Source of the DNA: Roseimarinus sp035271585
Lineage (GTDB): Bacteria > Bacteroidota > Bacteroidia > Bacteroidales > Prolixibacteraceae
DNA length: 64,000 nt
Reading direction: 5' to 3'
Assembly: GCA_035271585.1 (NCBI GenBank)
Contig: DATERL010000074.1
Location: 1 to 64,000 of the forward strand
Both the position numbers and the translations under genes were made by a program. The first letter of the stretch is position 1; the number at the start of each line of letters is the position of its first letter. Below are positions 26,766-35,276 of the stretch, piece after piece. The notes below the pieces were generated by a model. That model made no database searches and had not been told where the DNA came from. It saw only the letters and a list, made by a program, of their open reading frames with translations.

Positions 26766-29700
26766 ATGAAAATAACCAGTTTTACTAAACGAATTTCCTT
26801 CATACTCATTATGAGTATGCTAAGCATGGTTTCACTTGCCCAGGAAAAATTAATTTCCGGTAATGTATCGGATGTTTTAGGAAGGCCTTTAACAGGTGTA
26901 ACTATAGTAATCCCGGGAACTACTACCGGAACGGTTACCGATATCGAAGGTCATTTCACTTTAAAAGCACCAGCCAACAGCGAATTACAGTTTTCGTTTA
27001 TTGGCTACGTTCAACAAACAATTGTTATAGGAAATCAAACATCAATTGAAATAACATTGGTTGAGCGTGCCTTGGATTTAGACGAAGTGGTGGTGGTGGG
27101 TTACGGAACCATCAAAAAAGCCGACCTCACCGGATCCGTTGGATCAATCAGTGCCGAGAACCTTGTAGGTAAAGGTACTGCAACCATGATGGAGTCCCTT
27201 CAGGGCGAAATACCAGGCGTTTCGATAACCCAAAATAGCAGCCGTGCAGGTGGCGGATTCGATATCCAAATTCGAGGTGTTCAATCAATAAAAGACAAAA
27301 AGGACCGCTCGGGACCATTGTTTGTTGTTGATGGAATTGTGGTAAGCGACATTCAAATGCTTAACCCCGCCGACATTGAACGTGTGGACGTGTTAAAAGA
27401 TGCCTCATCAACCGCAATTTATGGTTCGCGAGCTTCGAATGGTGTTGTTATGGTAACCACAAAATCGGCCAGAGGACAGGGAGAAAAAACAAAAAAGCCA
27501 ACCATATCATACGATGGCTATGTTGGTTTACGCCAGGTAGCCCGCATGCCCAGTTTTATGAATGGTAGCGAATTTATGCAATATCGCTTTTCACGATATA
27601 CAACCCGCAAAGGAAGGGCAAGTGCCAACGGTTCGGTCAACTATCAAATTACACCCGAGAACCTTCAAATTTCACTATTGACCAACTACTTACCCGAACA
27701 AGATGAAAATGATAAATATTTAGTTGGCCCTGGGTACTGGAATGAATATTACCCCGACGGCACTGGAATGTCGAAGGTTGAACAAATGATGTCGAAAGGT
27801 GAATACTACGACTGGATGGACTTGGTAACACAAAATGCCATTCAACAAAACCATTTTGTGAGCGTGAGCGGAGCATCAAATAATTCAAGCTATCATTTTG
27901 GTGCTGGGTATCAACAAGACGAAGGAATTTTCCTAAAAGACAATGAAAAACGTTTCAACATAAAAGCGGCCATCGATACTAAAGTTGGTGATAACTGGAA
28001 TGCCGGCGTCTCGTTAAACTTGGCTCACACACTCGACGATTGGGGCAGCAATAAAGCAGTTGCCAACGCATTTTGGAGCAATCCTTATTTTATTCCATGG
28101 GACGAGGATGGGAACTATTATTTACAATCGGGCGTTACCAATGTTCTAGGAACAAATACTGGAGCACAGTTTTCGTCACTCATTAATCCCTTAATTGACA
28201 TGGACAACACCATTTATGGTGCAAAAAAACTTCACATATTGGGTAATGTGTACTTAGCATTCAGCCCAATAAAAAACCTGACTTTCAAAACCACTTTATC
28301 GCCCAATATTTACCAAGGTCGCACTCACCTGTACGAAGGAGTAAATACCGAATCGCGCAACTCGGCGCAAACAGACCGTGCCGAAGTGGAAACAACCAAT
28401 ATGTTCGACTGGACATGGGACAACCAGGTTAACTACATACTTACCAAGGGCAATCATTCAATAAATGCCATGGGGCTTTTTAGTATGAACCAATATACAA
28501 AAGAATATTTCTATCAGTATGGCGAAGACTTCCCATCAAATACAACATATTACAATATGGGCAATGCCGGTACTACTATCGCACCAAAAAGTGGATATAC
28601 TGAACACAGCCTCATTTCGTTTGCGGCCCGTTTAAACTATTCATACAAAGGAAAATATATCGTAACCGGAACAATGCGCTCTGATGGTTCTTCACGTTTT
28701 TATGAAGGAAATCGTTGGGGAACATTCCCCTCGGCAGCAATAGCTTGGCGAGCATCCGAAGAAGATTTTTTGAAAGCCGACTGGCTCACTAACCTCAAAC
28801 TGCGCTTAAGCTATGGAGTAACCGGCAACAACAACGTTGGCGATTATGCAACAGCTACAATGCCCAGTTCAAGTTCATATTATGCATTTGGATCGACAAT
28901 GGGTTATGGATATGGACCAAACGGAATAGTAAACGCAGCCATCCAGTGGGAAAAAACTACCGAATTTGACTTTGGTGTTGATTTTTCGGCCTTAAAGGGA
29001 CGCATAAATGTTATTGCCGATGTTTACAACAAAATATCGGATGGTTTACTCATGAAACGCAGCTTGGCTATTGAAGCCGGTGGTGGTGCAACCGTGAACG
29101 ACAACATCGGGAAGATCAGCAACAAAGGTTTCGAATTGAGTATCAATACAGTTAATGTAAACACCAAAAACTTACGTTGGGAAACAACCTTCTCGTTTGG
29201 AACAAACAAAAACGCAATTGAGGAACTTTACGGTGGAACCGTTGAAAAAGACCTTGGAAACTTATGGTTTGTTGGCCAACCCGTTGATATTTTTTACAAC
29301 TACACCATGGATGGTATTGTTAACGACAAACCCATTACCGTTACCTTACCTAATTCGACCGAAACAAAAACCTACGAACATGCCTACGAGTTTTATAAAG
29401 AATATTATGGAATTTATGAAGGTATGCCTATTATCAAAGATTTGAACAACGATGGTGCAATCGACGATAAAGATAAATCCATTGTAGGTAAAGCAGAACC
29501 CGACTGGACAGGAAGCTTCAGCACATCGCTTATCTACAAAAAATGGGACTTTTCGGCTACAGTTTACGCTAAACAAAGCTACATGGTTGAATCGCCTTTC
29601 CTTAGACAATATGGCGCCTATAACGATCGCGGCCGCATGCACGTTAACATGGATTATTACATCCCTGCCAATACGCCCATTCTTTTATCAGATGGAACAG

Positions 29701-30044
29701 TAAGTATTCAGGAAGAAACTCATTACGGCGCATACCCCTACCCTAACGATCAAATTGAAAACGGGGGTTCGGGCACTTATTACGGAACTACAGGCAACAG
29801 TGGAATACATTATTTTACCGATGCATCGTTCGTAAAAGTGAAAAACATTTCGCTGGGATATACAGCGCCAAGTAAATTTCTAAGCAATATTGGTATAAGT
29901 TACCTGAGACTTTACGTAAATGTGCTCAATCCGTTTACTTTCACCAACTATGAAGGTTTTGACCCCGAATGGGCAGGTTCAAAACTCAATGATGGAGGTC
30001 CAAGTACCGTAACTTACCAGTTTGGCGTCAATCTTAAGTTCTAA
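26766..30044 (+). CDS. SusC-like TonB-dependent outer-membrane transporter
   Basis: 1092 residues. Signal peptide ending near SLAQ, a carboxypeptidase-D-like N-terminal domain (LISGNVSDVLGRPLTGVTI), a plug domain that begins LDEVVVVGYGTIKKADLTGS and contains the QIRGVQS and DASSTAIYGSRASNGVV motifs, then a long beta-barrel ending in aromatic QFGVNLKF. It imports pectic oligosaccharides with the SusD lid protein encoded 24 nt downstream. The substrate is inferred from the neighbouring enzymes. Confidence 0.96.
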   Translation: MKITSFTKRISFILIMSMLSMVSLAQEKLISGNVSDVLGRPLTGVTIVIPGTTTGTVTDIEGHFTLKAPANSELQFSFIGYVQQTIVIGNQTSIEITLVERALDLDEVVVVGYGTIKKADLTGSVGSISAENLVGKGTATMMESLQGEIPGVSITQNSSRAGGGFDIQIRGVQSIKDKKDRSGPLFVVDGIVVSDIQMLNPADIERVDVLKDASSTAIYGSRASNGVVMVTTKSARGQGEKTKKPTISYDGYVGLRQVARMPSFMNGSEFMQYRFSRYTTRKGRASANGSVNYQITPENLQISLLTNYLPEQDENDKYLVGPGYWNEYYPDGTGMSKVEQMMSKGEYYDWMDLVTQNAIQQNHFVSVSGASNNSSYHFGAGYQQDEGIFLKDNEKRFNIKAAIDTKVGDNWNAGVSLNLAHTLDDWGSNKAVANAFWSNPYFIPWDEDGNYYLQSGVTNVLGTNTGAQFSSLINPLIDMDNTIYGAKKLHILGNVYLAFSPIKNLTFKTTLSPNIYQGRTHLYEGVNTESRNSAQTDRAEVETTNMFDWTWDNQVNYILTKGNHSINAMGLFSMNQYTKEYFYQYGEDFPSNTTYYNMGNAGTTIAPKSGYTEHSLISFAARLNYSYKGKYIVTGTMRSDGSSRFYEGNRWGTFPSAAIAWRASEEDFLKADWLTNLKLRLSYGVTGNNNVGDYATATMPSSSSYYAFGSTMGYGYGPNGIVNAAIQWEKTTEFDFGVDFSALKGRINVIADVYNKISDGLLMKRSLAIEAGGGATVNDNIGKISNKGFELSINTVNVNTKNLRWETTFSFGTNKNAIEELYGGTVEKDLGNLWFVGQPVDIFYNYTMDGIVNDKPITVTLPNSTETKTYEHAYEFYKEYYGIYEGMPIIKDLNNDGAIDDKDKSIVGKAEPDWTGSFSTSLIYKKWDFSATVYAKQSYMVESPFLRQYGAYNDRGRMHVNMDYYIPANTPILLSDGTVSIQEETHYGAYPYPNDQIENGGSGTYYGTTGNSGIHYFTDASFVKVKNISLGYTAPSKFLSNIGISYLRLYVNVLNPFTFTNYEGFDPEWAGSKLNDGGPSTVTYQFGVNLKF

Positions 30045-30068
30045 TCGTAATAACAAAAATTCAGAAAT

Positions 30069-31793
30069 ATGAAAAGGTTAATCTATATCATCATATTGGC
30101 TACAGGAATGCTATCCTTTTATAGTTGTAGCGATTTCCTCGATGCCGACAACAAATCGAATGTAACCTCCGGGACGTATTACCGTACCGAAGCCGGATTT
30201 GAAACTTTGGTTAACTATGCCTATGCACAGTTAAAACCTTTGTACGACAGAAACGGCCCTGCAATATTCAGCAGCGGTACCGATTTATACCACCGTGGCC
30301 GTAACGCCATGCCCGAAATAGGACTGCACACTTACAATAGCCTTACTCCTGAGAATGAAACGGTAAGGAGTTTTTATACAAATTGCTACAAAGGCATTCA
30401 AGCGGCCAACTGTGTGTTGTATTATGCCGAAACCACTGAAGCAAAACCCGAAACCATTACAATAAGAGTAGCCGAGGCAAAATTTTTGCGTGCCTTATTT
30501 TATTACGAAATGGTTCAACATTTTGGAGGTGTAGCTTTGGTTAAAGAATATGTCAACTCCATTGTTACCGAAGCTCCCCGTAATTCAACCGAAGAGGTCT
30601 TTACCTTCATTATCGACGAATTAGAAGCGCTGGCGGCCGACGACAGTCCACTACCCAACACTGATTTGGGAGGACGGGTTAATAAACAAGCCGTTTTTCA
30701 TTACCTGGCAAAAACATACCTTACAGCAGGCTGGGATCTTGGAAAAAACGACTTTTTCAGTAAAGCTGCATCCTATGCCGAAAAAGCAATTGCCTTAGGA
30801 AACGGTCTTGACGAAACTTATGACCAATTATGGTGGCCTGAGAACGACAACAAACATCAAGAAATTATATTTGCCGTTCAATACGACCGTGCTTCGTCAA
30901 CCGCAGCAGGGTTAGCCGAAACCGACAATGGGAACAGGCTCCAATCAACATTTGGACAATATCTGGGTGGAAACGACCAAGGGTATAAAAACACATCATC
31001 GAATTTTATTCCATCAGAAAAATTAATGTACTTATACCAAGAAGGCGACAGCCGTTACGAAAGCACTTATATGACCAAGCTATATTGTACCGACGAAAAC
31101 AACCCTAAAATTACCGGTAATTACTATGCTCCTTATAATGGAACAGCTGCAAATAGTTCTATTGCATTCTATTATCCGCCACACTATGCAAGTAGCAAAG
31201 ACGATATCGCAGCATGGAGAGCCGAAGATCCTACACACCGCACAAAAACAGTAGTAATCCCGATGACCTCAAAAACAATACATCCCGATTTATCTGCTTG
31301 TACCTATTTCGATGCAGCGGCAAATGGCGATGCTGTTTTTGGTATTACCTGCATCAAAAAATTCGACGATCCCGAATCATCTTATGGCAACAATTCTTGC
31401 TACCGAGATATTGTTTTGGCTCGTTTGGCCGAAACCTATTTGATAGCAGCCGAGGCCTATTTAAAAGACAGCAAGCAAAACAAAGCCGACGAAATGCTTA
31501 ACCTAGTTCGCGAACGTGCTTTCAGGAGAAGTAGCGTATCCTATTCAAAATCGAATATTACGCTCAACGACATTCTTGACGAGCGGGCACTTGAGCTTGC
31601 TGGAGAACGCCTACGCTGGGCTGACCTTCGACGTACACAAAAATTAGTAGAATATAACGTAGCATATAATCCGGAGCTAAATTCAGCCAACGATTTTGAA
31701 GGTGTCGATGGAAATCAAAAACTCTATCGCCCAATACCTCAGAATGCGATTGACTTAAACACAGCAACCATTGAACAGAACCCCGGTTATTAG
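30069..31793 (+). CDS. SusD-like outer-membrane lipoprotein (RagB/SusD family)
   Basis: 574 residues. Lipoprotein signal peptide with Cys in MLSFYSCSDFLD, followed by the TPR-like N-terminal region (YYRTEAGFETLVNYAYAQL) and the C-terminal SusD signature (LNDILDERALELAGERLRW, then PIPQNAIDLN). Binds glycans at the cell surface and acts as the lid of the SusC channel. A strong hairpin follows 8 nt after the stop. Confidence 0.95.
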   Translation: MKRLIYIIILATGMLSFYSCSDFLDADNKSNVTSGTYYRTEAGFETLVNYAYAQLKPLYDRNGPAIFSSGTDLYHRGRNAMPEIGLHTYNSLTPENETVRSFYTNCYKGIQAANCVLYYAETTEAKPETITIRVAEAKFLRALFYYEMVQHFGGVALVKEYVNSIVTEAPRNSTEEVFTFIIDELEALAADDSPLPNTDLGGRVNKQAVFHYLAKTYLTAGWDLGKNDFFSKAASYAEKAIALGNGLDETYDQLWWPENDNKHQEIIFAVQYDRASSTAAGLAETDNGNRLQSTFGQYLGGNDQGYKNTSSNFIPSEKLMYLYQEGDSRYESTYMTKLYCTDENNPKITGNYYAPYNGTAANSSIAFYYPPHYASSKDDIAAWRAEDPTHRTKTVVIPMTSKTIHPDLSACTYFDAAANGDAVFGITCIKKFDDPESSYGNNSCYRDIVLARLAETYLIAAEAYLKDSKQNKADEMLNLVRERAFRRSSVSYSKSNITLNDILDERALELAGERLRWADLRRTQKLVEYNVAYNPELNSANDFEGVDGNQKLYRPIPQNAIDLNTATIEQNPGY

Positions 31794-31800
31794 TAGTAAG

Positions 31801-31848
31801 TTAGAATAATAGCGGATGGTTATAATCTAAGCATCCGCTTTATTCTAA
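31801..31848 (+). terminator. strong hairpin after susD (attenuator or terminator)
   Basis: TTAGAATAA-T-AGCGGATG (31801-31818) pairs with CATCCGCTTTATTCTAA (31832-31848): 17 base pairs with one bulged T and a 13-nt loop. It lacks a long T-run, so it may stabilise the susCD mRNA 3' end or attenuate rather than fully terminate. Confidence 0.65.
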
Positions 31849-31924
31849 AACTTAAAAACGAACAACTTATTTATCAATATAAACTTAGTTCTTTAAAGTG
31901 TTTAACAATTTAATATCTAGACTC

Positions 31925-32857
31925 ATGAAAAAAAATTTACTTTTCACAATTGCAGCACTCGCAATCACGTTATTCGCGAATGCACAAAACTTTGTAAAGC
32001 TCAACTCGTTGGAGGATGAAGTACCTGCAGCAGGTACAGTTTGGACTGTTGACGGATGTTCAATGCTATGGTACGATACCCCAAGCGGTGATGGTGTCAA
32101 AGAAAATGAAGAAGTTATTTCTGGAGATCAAACATTCGGATTTACAGTGCAAGGTTCTAACAATCCAAAGCCATGGCAATATCCCGAAATTGGTGCTGGA
32201 GCTATGTGGTTATTCGATTGTACAAAAAGCGGCACATTGACTATTGTTACTGCCGTAAACAGTCAAAAAAACACCTACATTGTTGAAACACCTATTGTTG
32301 AAGATAAAACAGAAGGTAATTATTGCTACGTACTTTGTGGCGAAGAAGGTGTTACCGATTATTTATACGCCGATGAAGCTACATTTCAAGCAGGAGCTAA
32401 ATTTGTTACAGCAACAACATCAGTAGGTGACAAACTTTTCAACGGAGCCCGCTCGTGGGATATCTGGGACTTAGTTGAAGGCGAAAGTTTAACCATGCCC
32501 ATTGACGACAGAACAGCTGCCGACGCTGCAGCAAAAGCCCTCACCAGCTGGATTTACGATGCTATGGTCATTAAAGCCGATGCTAATAAATGCTACAACT
32601 ACTTCTGCACTGGATCTAAAGCTTGTATTTATGGGTTCATTTTTACCCCCGAAGAAGAAGACCCAGGTGAAGACCCAGGTGAAGATCCAGGAACAAATGG
32701 TGTCAATAGTATTGACGGTTCAGCTAAAGTTATCAGCACCGAATATTACAACACGATGGGTGCTAAATTTAACGAACCAGTTAAAGGCGTAAACATTATT
32801 ATCCAAAAAATGGATAATGGTAAAGTGAAAACTTCAAAGGGTATTTTCTTTAGATAG
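31925..32857 (+). CDS. unrecognised secreted protein of the pectin locus, probable T9SS cargo
   Basis: 310 residues from ATG 31925, which directly opens a good signal peptide (MKKNLLFTIAALAITLFANAQ); ATG 31898 would bury it. No enzyme family recognised. The mature part has two acidic, Trp/Gly-rich segments (VDGCSMLWYDTPSGD and the region around SWDIWDLVEGES), then a linker of tandem EDPG units, then a C-terminal module (YYNTMGAKFNEPVKGVNIII, ending GIFFR) resembling Por secretion tails. That suggests export by type IX secretion to the cell surface or medium, consistent with porQ at 45132. It sits between susD and the GH105 gene with strong hairpins on both sides. A glycan-binding role is a guess from position only. 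Confidence 0.75.
   Translation: MKKNLLFTIAALAITLFANAQNFVKLNSLEDEVPAAGTVWTVDGCSMLWYDTPSGDGVKENEEVISGDQTFGFTVQGSNNPKPWQYPEIGAGAMWLFDCTKSGTLTIVTAVNSQKNTYIVETPIVEDKTEGNYCYVLCGEEGVTDYLYADEATFQAGAKFVTATTSVGDKLFNGARSWDIWDLVEGESLTMPIDDRTAADAAAKALTSWIYDAMVIKADANKCYNYFCTGSKACIYGFIFTPEEEDPGEDPGEDPGTNGVNSIDGSAKVISTEYYNTMGAKFNEPVKGVNIIIQKMDNGKVKTSKGIFFR
32657..32692 (+). repeat. 12-bp tandem repeat encoding the EDPG linker
   Basis: Three copies of GAAGACCCAGGT at 32657-32668, 32669-32680 and 32681-32692 (the last with two changes). They encode EDPG x3, a flexible linker between the body of the protein and its C-terminal sorting module. Copy number could vary by slippage. Confidence 0.85.
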
Positions 32858-32865
32858 TGTTAAGT

Positions 32866-32994
32866 AAAAAAGTTGTCCGGTTAATATTTACCATGCAAGT
32901 TATTTTAATCATCAATGAATTTGATTTAGCTTAATCATTCATTTTCGAATGTGCCTGACAAACATCTCGCACCTAATAACCGGACAGCTTTTTT
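32866..32994 (+). terminator. long-armed hairpin terminator with 93-nt loop
   Basis: AAAAAAGTTGTCCGGTTA (32866-32883) pairs with TAACCGGACAGCTTTTTT (32977-32994): 18 pairs including one G-U wobble, followed by further T-rich sequence. The 93-nt insert has weaker internal pairing (AATGAAT with ATTCATT). The arms and T-run fit an intrinsic terminator, but the insert is far larger than normal. The rest of the 310-nt gap to the GH105 gene shows no ORF and no TAnnTTTG box. Confidence 0.7.
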
Positions 32995-33168
32995 ATTTTT
33001 TTAGTTGTTGAGTAAACAAAACAGTATTCATCAACAGCTTGTTGCAATATAATGTTAAACCAAAAAAGCATCAGCTTCATTGCATTCATTTTTTTTTAAT
33101 TTATTTGTTGATTTTTTAAAAAGAAAAAGGGAAATAACTGTGCTTAATATTTTAAAACGATATAGGTG

Positions 33169-34356
33169 ATGAGAATTATAATATCGATACTGATTGTTTT
33201 TATGATCGCATTTGGGTGCAAATCAGAAACAAACAACAACTCGGCATTATCGGGTGATGAGGTAAAATGGTCGGTTAAAATGGCCAACTCGGTTATGCAA
33301 TTACACGATAGTTTAATTTACTTCGACGGGAAAGACAAAATTAAATGGCAATACGATGTGGCCATGCTGGCCATGAGCATTGACAAACTTGGTGTTTTTG
33401 ACCAAAAATACTCCGATTACATGCAGAGCTACTTCGATTATTTTATAAATGAAGATGGTTCAGTAAAAAAATACAAAATCGAAGAATACAACATCGATCG
33501 CATTAACCCAGCTAAAAGCTTATTCACCTTATACAAGCGAACCGGCGAACAAAAATACAAAACGGCCATTCAGCAATTTATAAAGCAAATGGAAAATCAC
33601 CCCAAAACAGAAACGGGTGGTTACTGGCACAAAAAAGTCTATCCTTATCAAATGTGGCTCGACGGAATCTACATGGGTTCTCCCTTTTTAGCACAATATG
33701 CAAAAGAATATAATTCGCCTCAATGGTTCGATGTTGTCACCCATCAAGTTATTCTTATTTACAACAAAACACTCGACCCAGCAAGCGGACTCCTTTACCA
33801 CGCTTGGGACGAAAGCGGAAAACAACGCTGGAGTAATCCCGAAACCGGACAATCGCCTCATTTTTGGAGCCGAGCCATTGGTTGGTATGTAATAGCCATT
33901 GTCGATATCCTCGATTTTCTCCCCGAAAACCACCCCGACAGGCATCAATTAATTACCATTTTGAACAACGAAATTGACGCTTTACTCAAAGTAAGCGACC
34001 CCGATACTGGCTTATGGTTTCAGGTACTCGATCAACTTGGACGCGAAGGGAATTACATCGAAGCTTCGGGCTCGTGTATGTACACTTATGCCATGGCAAA
34101 AGCAGCCAATAAAGGATACATTGATAAACAATACAAAAAAATTGCCAACCAAAAATTCGATGCCATTATTAAACACTTAATTGTGAAAGATAATGATGGC
34201 AATCTTGTATTGAAGAATGTTTGCGGCGGTTGTGGCTTAGGTGGCAACCCGTATCGCGATGGCAGCTATAACTATTATATCAACGAAAAAGTAGTTGATA
34301 ACGACAGTAAAGGAGTTGCTCCTTTCATTTTGGCGGCCATTGAACTCGACCGATAA
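33169..34356 (+). CDS. unsaturated rhamnogalacturonyl hydrolase, GH105 (YteR-like)
   Basis: 395 residues, lipoprotein: hydrophobic stretch then lipobox MIAFGC near residue 17. ATG 33169 is used; a GTG directly before it is also possible. The (alpha/alpha)6-barrel signatures of GH105/GH88 are present: YPYQMWLDGIYMGSPF (with the catalytic Asp), HAWDESGKQRW and FWSRAIGWYV. GH105 enzymes remove the unsaturated uronic acid left by pectate or rhamnogalacturonan lyases through enol-ether hydration. Probable periplasmic lipoprotein. No lyase gene is in the window, so the lyase must be elsewhere. Confidence 0.92.
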   Translation: MRIIISILIVFMIAFGCKSETNNNSALSGDEVKWSVKMANSVMQLHDSLIYFDGKDKIKWQYDVAMLAMSIDKLGVFDQKYSDYMQSYFDYFINEDGSVKKYKIEEYNIDRINPAKSLFTLYKRTGEQKYKTAIQQFIKQMENHPKTETGGYWHKKVYPYQMWLDGIYMGSPFLAQYAKEYNSPQWFDVVTHQVILIYNKTLDPASGLLYHAWDESGKQRWSNPETGQSPHFWSRAIGWYVIAIVDILDFLPENHPDRHQLITILNNEIDALLKVSDPDTGLWFQVLDQLGREGNYIEASGSCMYTYAMAKAANKGYIDKQYKKIANQKFDAIIKHLIVKDNDGNLVLKNVCGGCGLGGNPYRDGSYNYYINEKVVDNDSKGVAPFILAAIELDR

Positions 34357-34468
34357 GCTAAAGTCTTATGTGCTTATAATCTTCAAGTTAGCACCTAATC
34401 ATTGAATCGAATCACACCGTTTTAAATTTTATGACTCCTCACCCAATTTGACTAAAATTTAATACAGA

Positions 34469-35203
34469 ATGAATAAAAAAGTATTCATAATACTGCTATT
34501 AAGCACAATACTGCTTTCGGCTTGCAATAAACCAACCCCCGTTTTATACCTTATAGGCGATTCAACCATGGCCAACAAACCCGATTTGGAATATCCCGAA
34601 CGCGGTTGGGGACAACTACTAACTACTTTTTTCGATTCAACACTGATCATAGAAAACCATGCACAAAACGGACGCAGCACCCGTTCATTTATTTACGAAG
34701 GCCGCTGGGACAGTATAATGTCCAGACTAAAACCCGGCGATTTTGCAGTTATCCAATTTGGACACAACGATAGCTCCGAATCGAAAGTTGGGCGACACAC
34801 CCTACCCGACGAATACCGTTACAATTTATCGAAATTCGTAATTGAAACCCTCAACAAAGGAGCACATCCAATTATTTGCACACCAATAGCACGGCGCAAA
34901 TTTGTTGATGGGGCTTTAAGCGATACCCATGGCATTTATCCCAACATTGCCCGTCAAGTTGCTCAAAAACTCAATATTCCATTAATCGATATGACCATTA
35001 GCAGCATGGAATTGTTGACCAGCTTGGGAGAAGAAAAAACGCTGTCTTTATTTTTGCAAATTCCCGCAAGCGTTTACGAAAAATATCCCGAGGGTAAAAT
35101 CGACAATACCCATTTATCGGAAAAAGGAGCAATAGCCATTTCATCAATTTTTGTTGCCCAAATAAAAGAACAAAATATAGAACTGGCAAAATATTTAAAA
35201 TAG
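34469..35203 (+). CDS. rhamnogalacturonan acetylesterase-like GDSL/SGNH hydrolase (CE12)
   Basis: 244 residues, lipoprotein (LLSTILLSAC at residues 10-19). SGNH blocks in order: IGDSTMANKP with the nucleophile Ser, the NGRSTRSF Gly block, FGHNDSSE with the Asn block, and DNTHLSEKGA carrying the Asp-His pair. Matches family 12 carbohydrate esterases, which remove acetyl groups from rhamnogalacturonan. Between the GH105 and GH43 genes. Confidence 0.92.
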   Translation: MNKKVFIILLLSTILLSACNKPTPVLYLIGDSTMANKPDLEYPERGWGQLLTTFFDSTLIIENHAQNGRSTRSFIYEGRWDSIMSRLKPGDFAVIQFGHNDSSESKVGRHTLPDEYRYNLSKFVIETLNKGAHPIICTPIARRKFVDGALSDTHGIYPNIARQVAQKLNIPLIDMTISSMELLTSLGEEKTLSLFLQIPASVYEKYPEGKIDNTHLSEKGAIAISSIFVAQIKEQNIELAKYLK

Positions 35204-35276
35204 AAACTCTAAATTAGCTCACACAGAACTTCTTTTTCCAAAATAAAACTTTTGTGTTCTAATTAAATTCAAAATT

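Noticed and set aside
29346..29642. 98-residue minus-strand open frame in susC
   Set aside because: Antisense to well-conserved SusC barrel sequence, with no recognisable protein features.
32657..32692. Three 12-bp repeats as a possible CRISPR-like or recombination array
   Set aside because: No spacers; the units are in frame and encode an EDPG protein linker. No CRISPR array was seen anywhere in the window.
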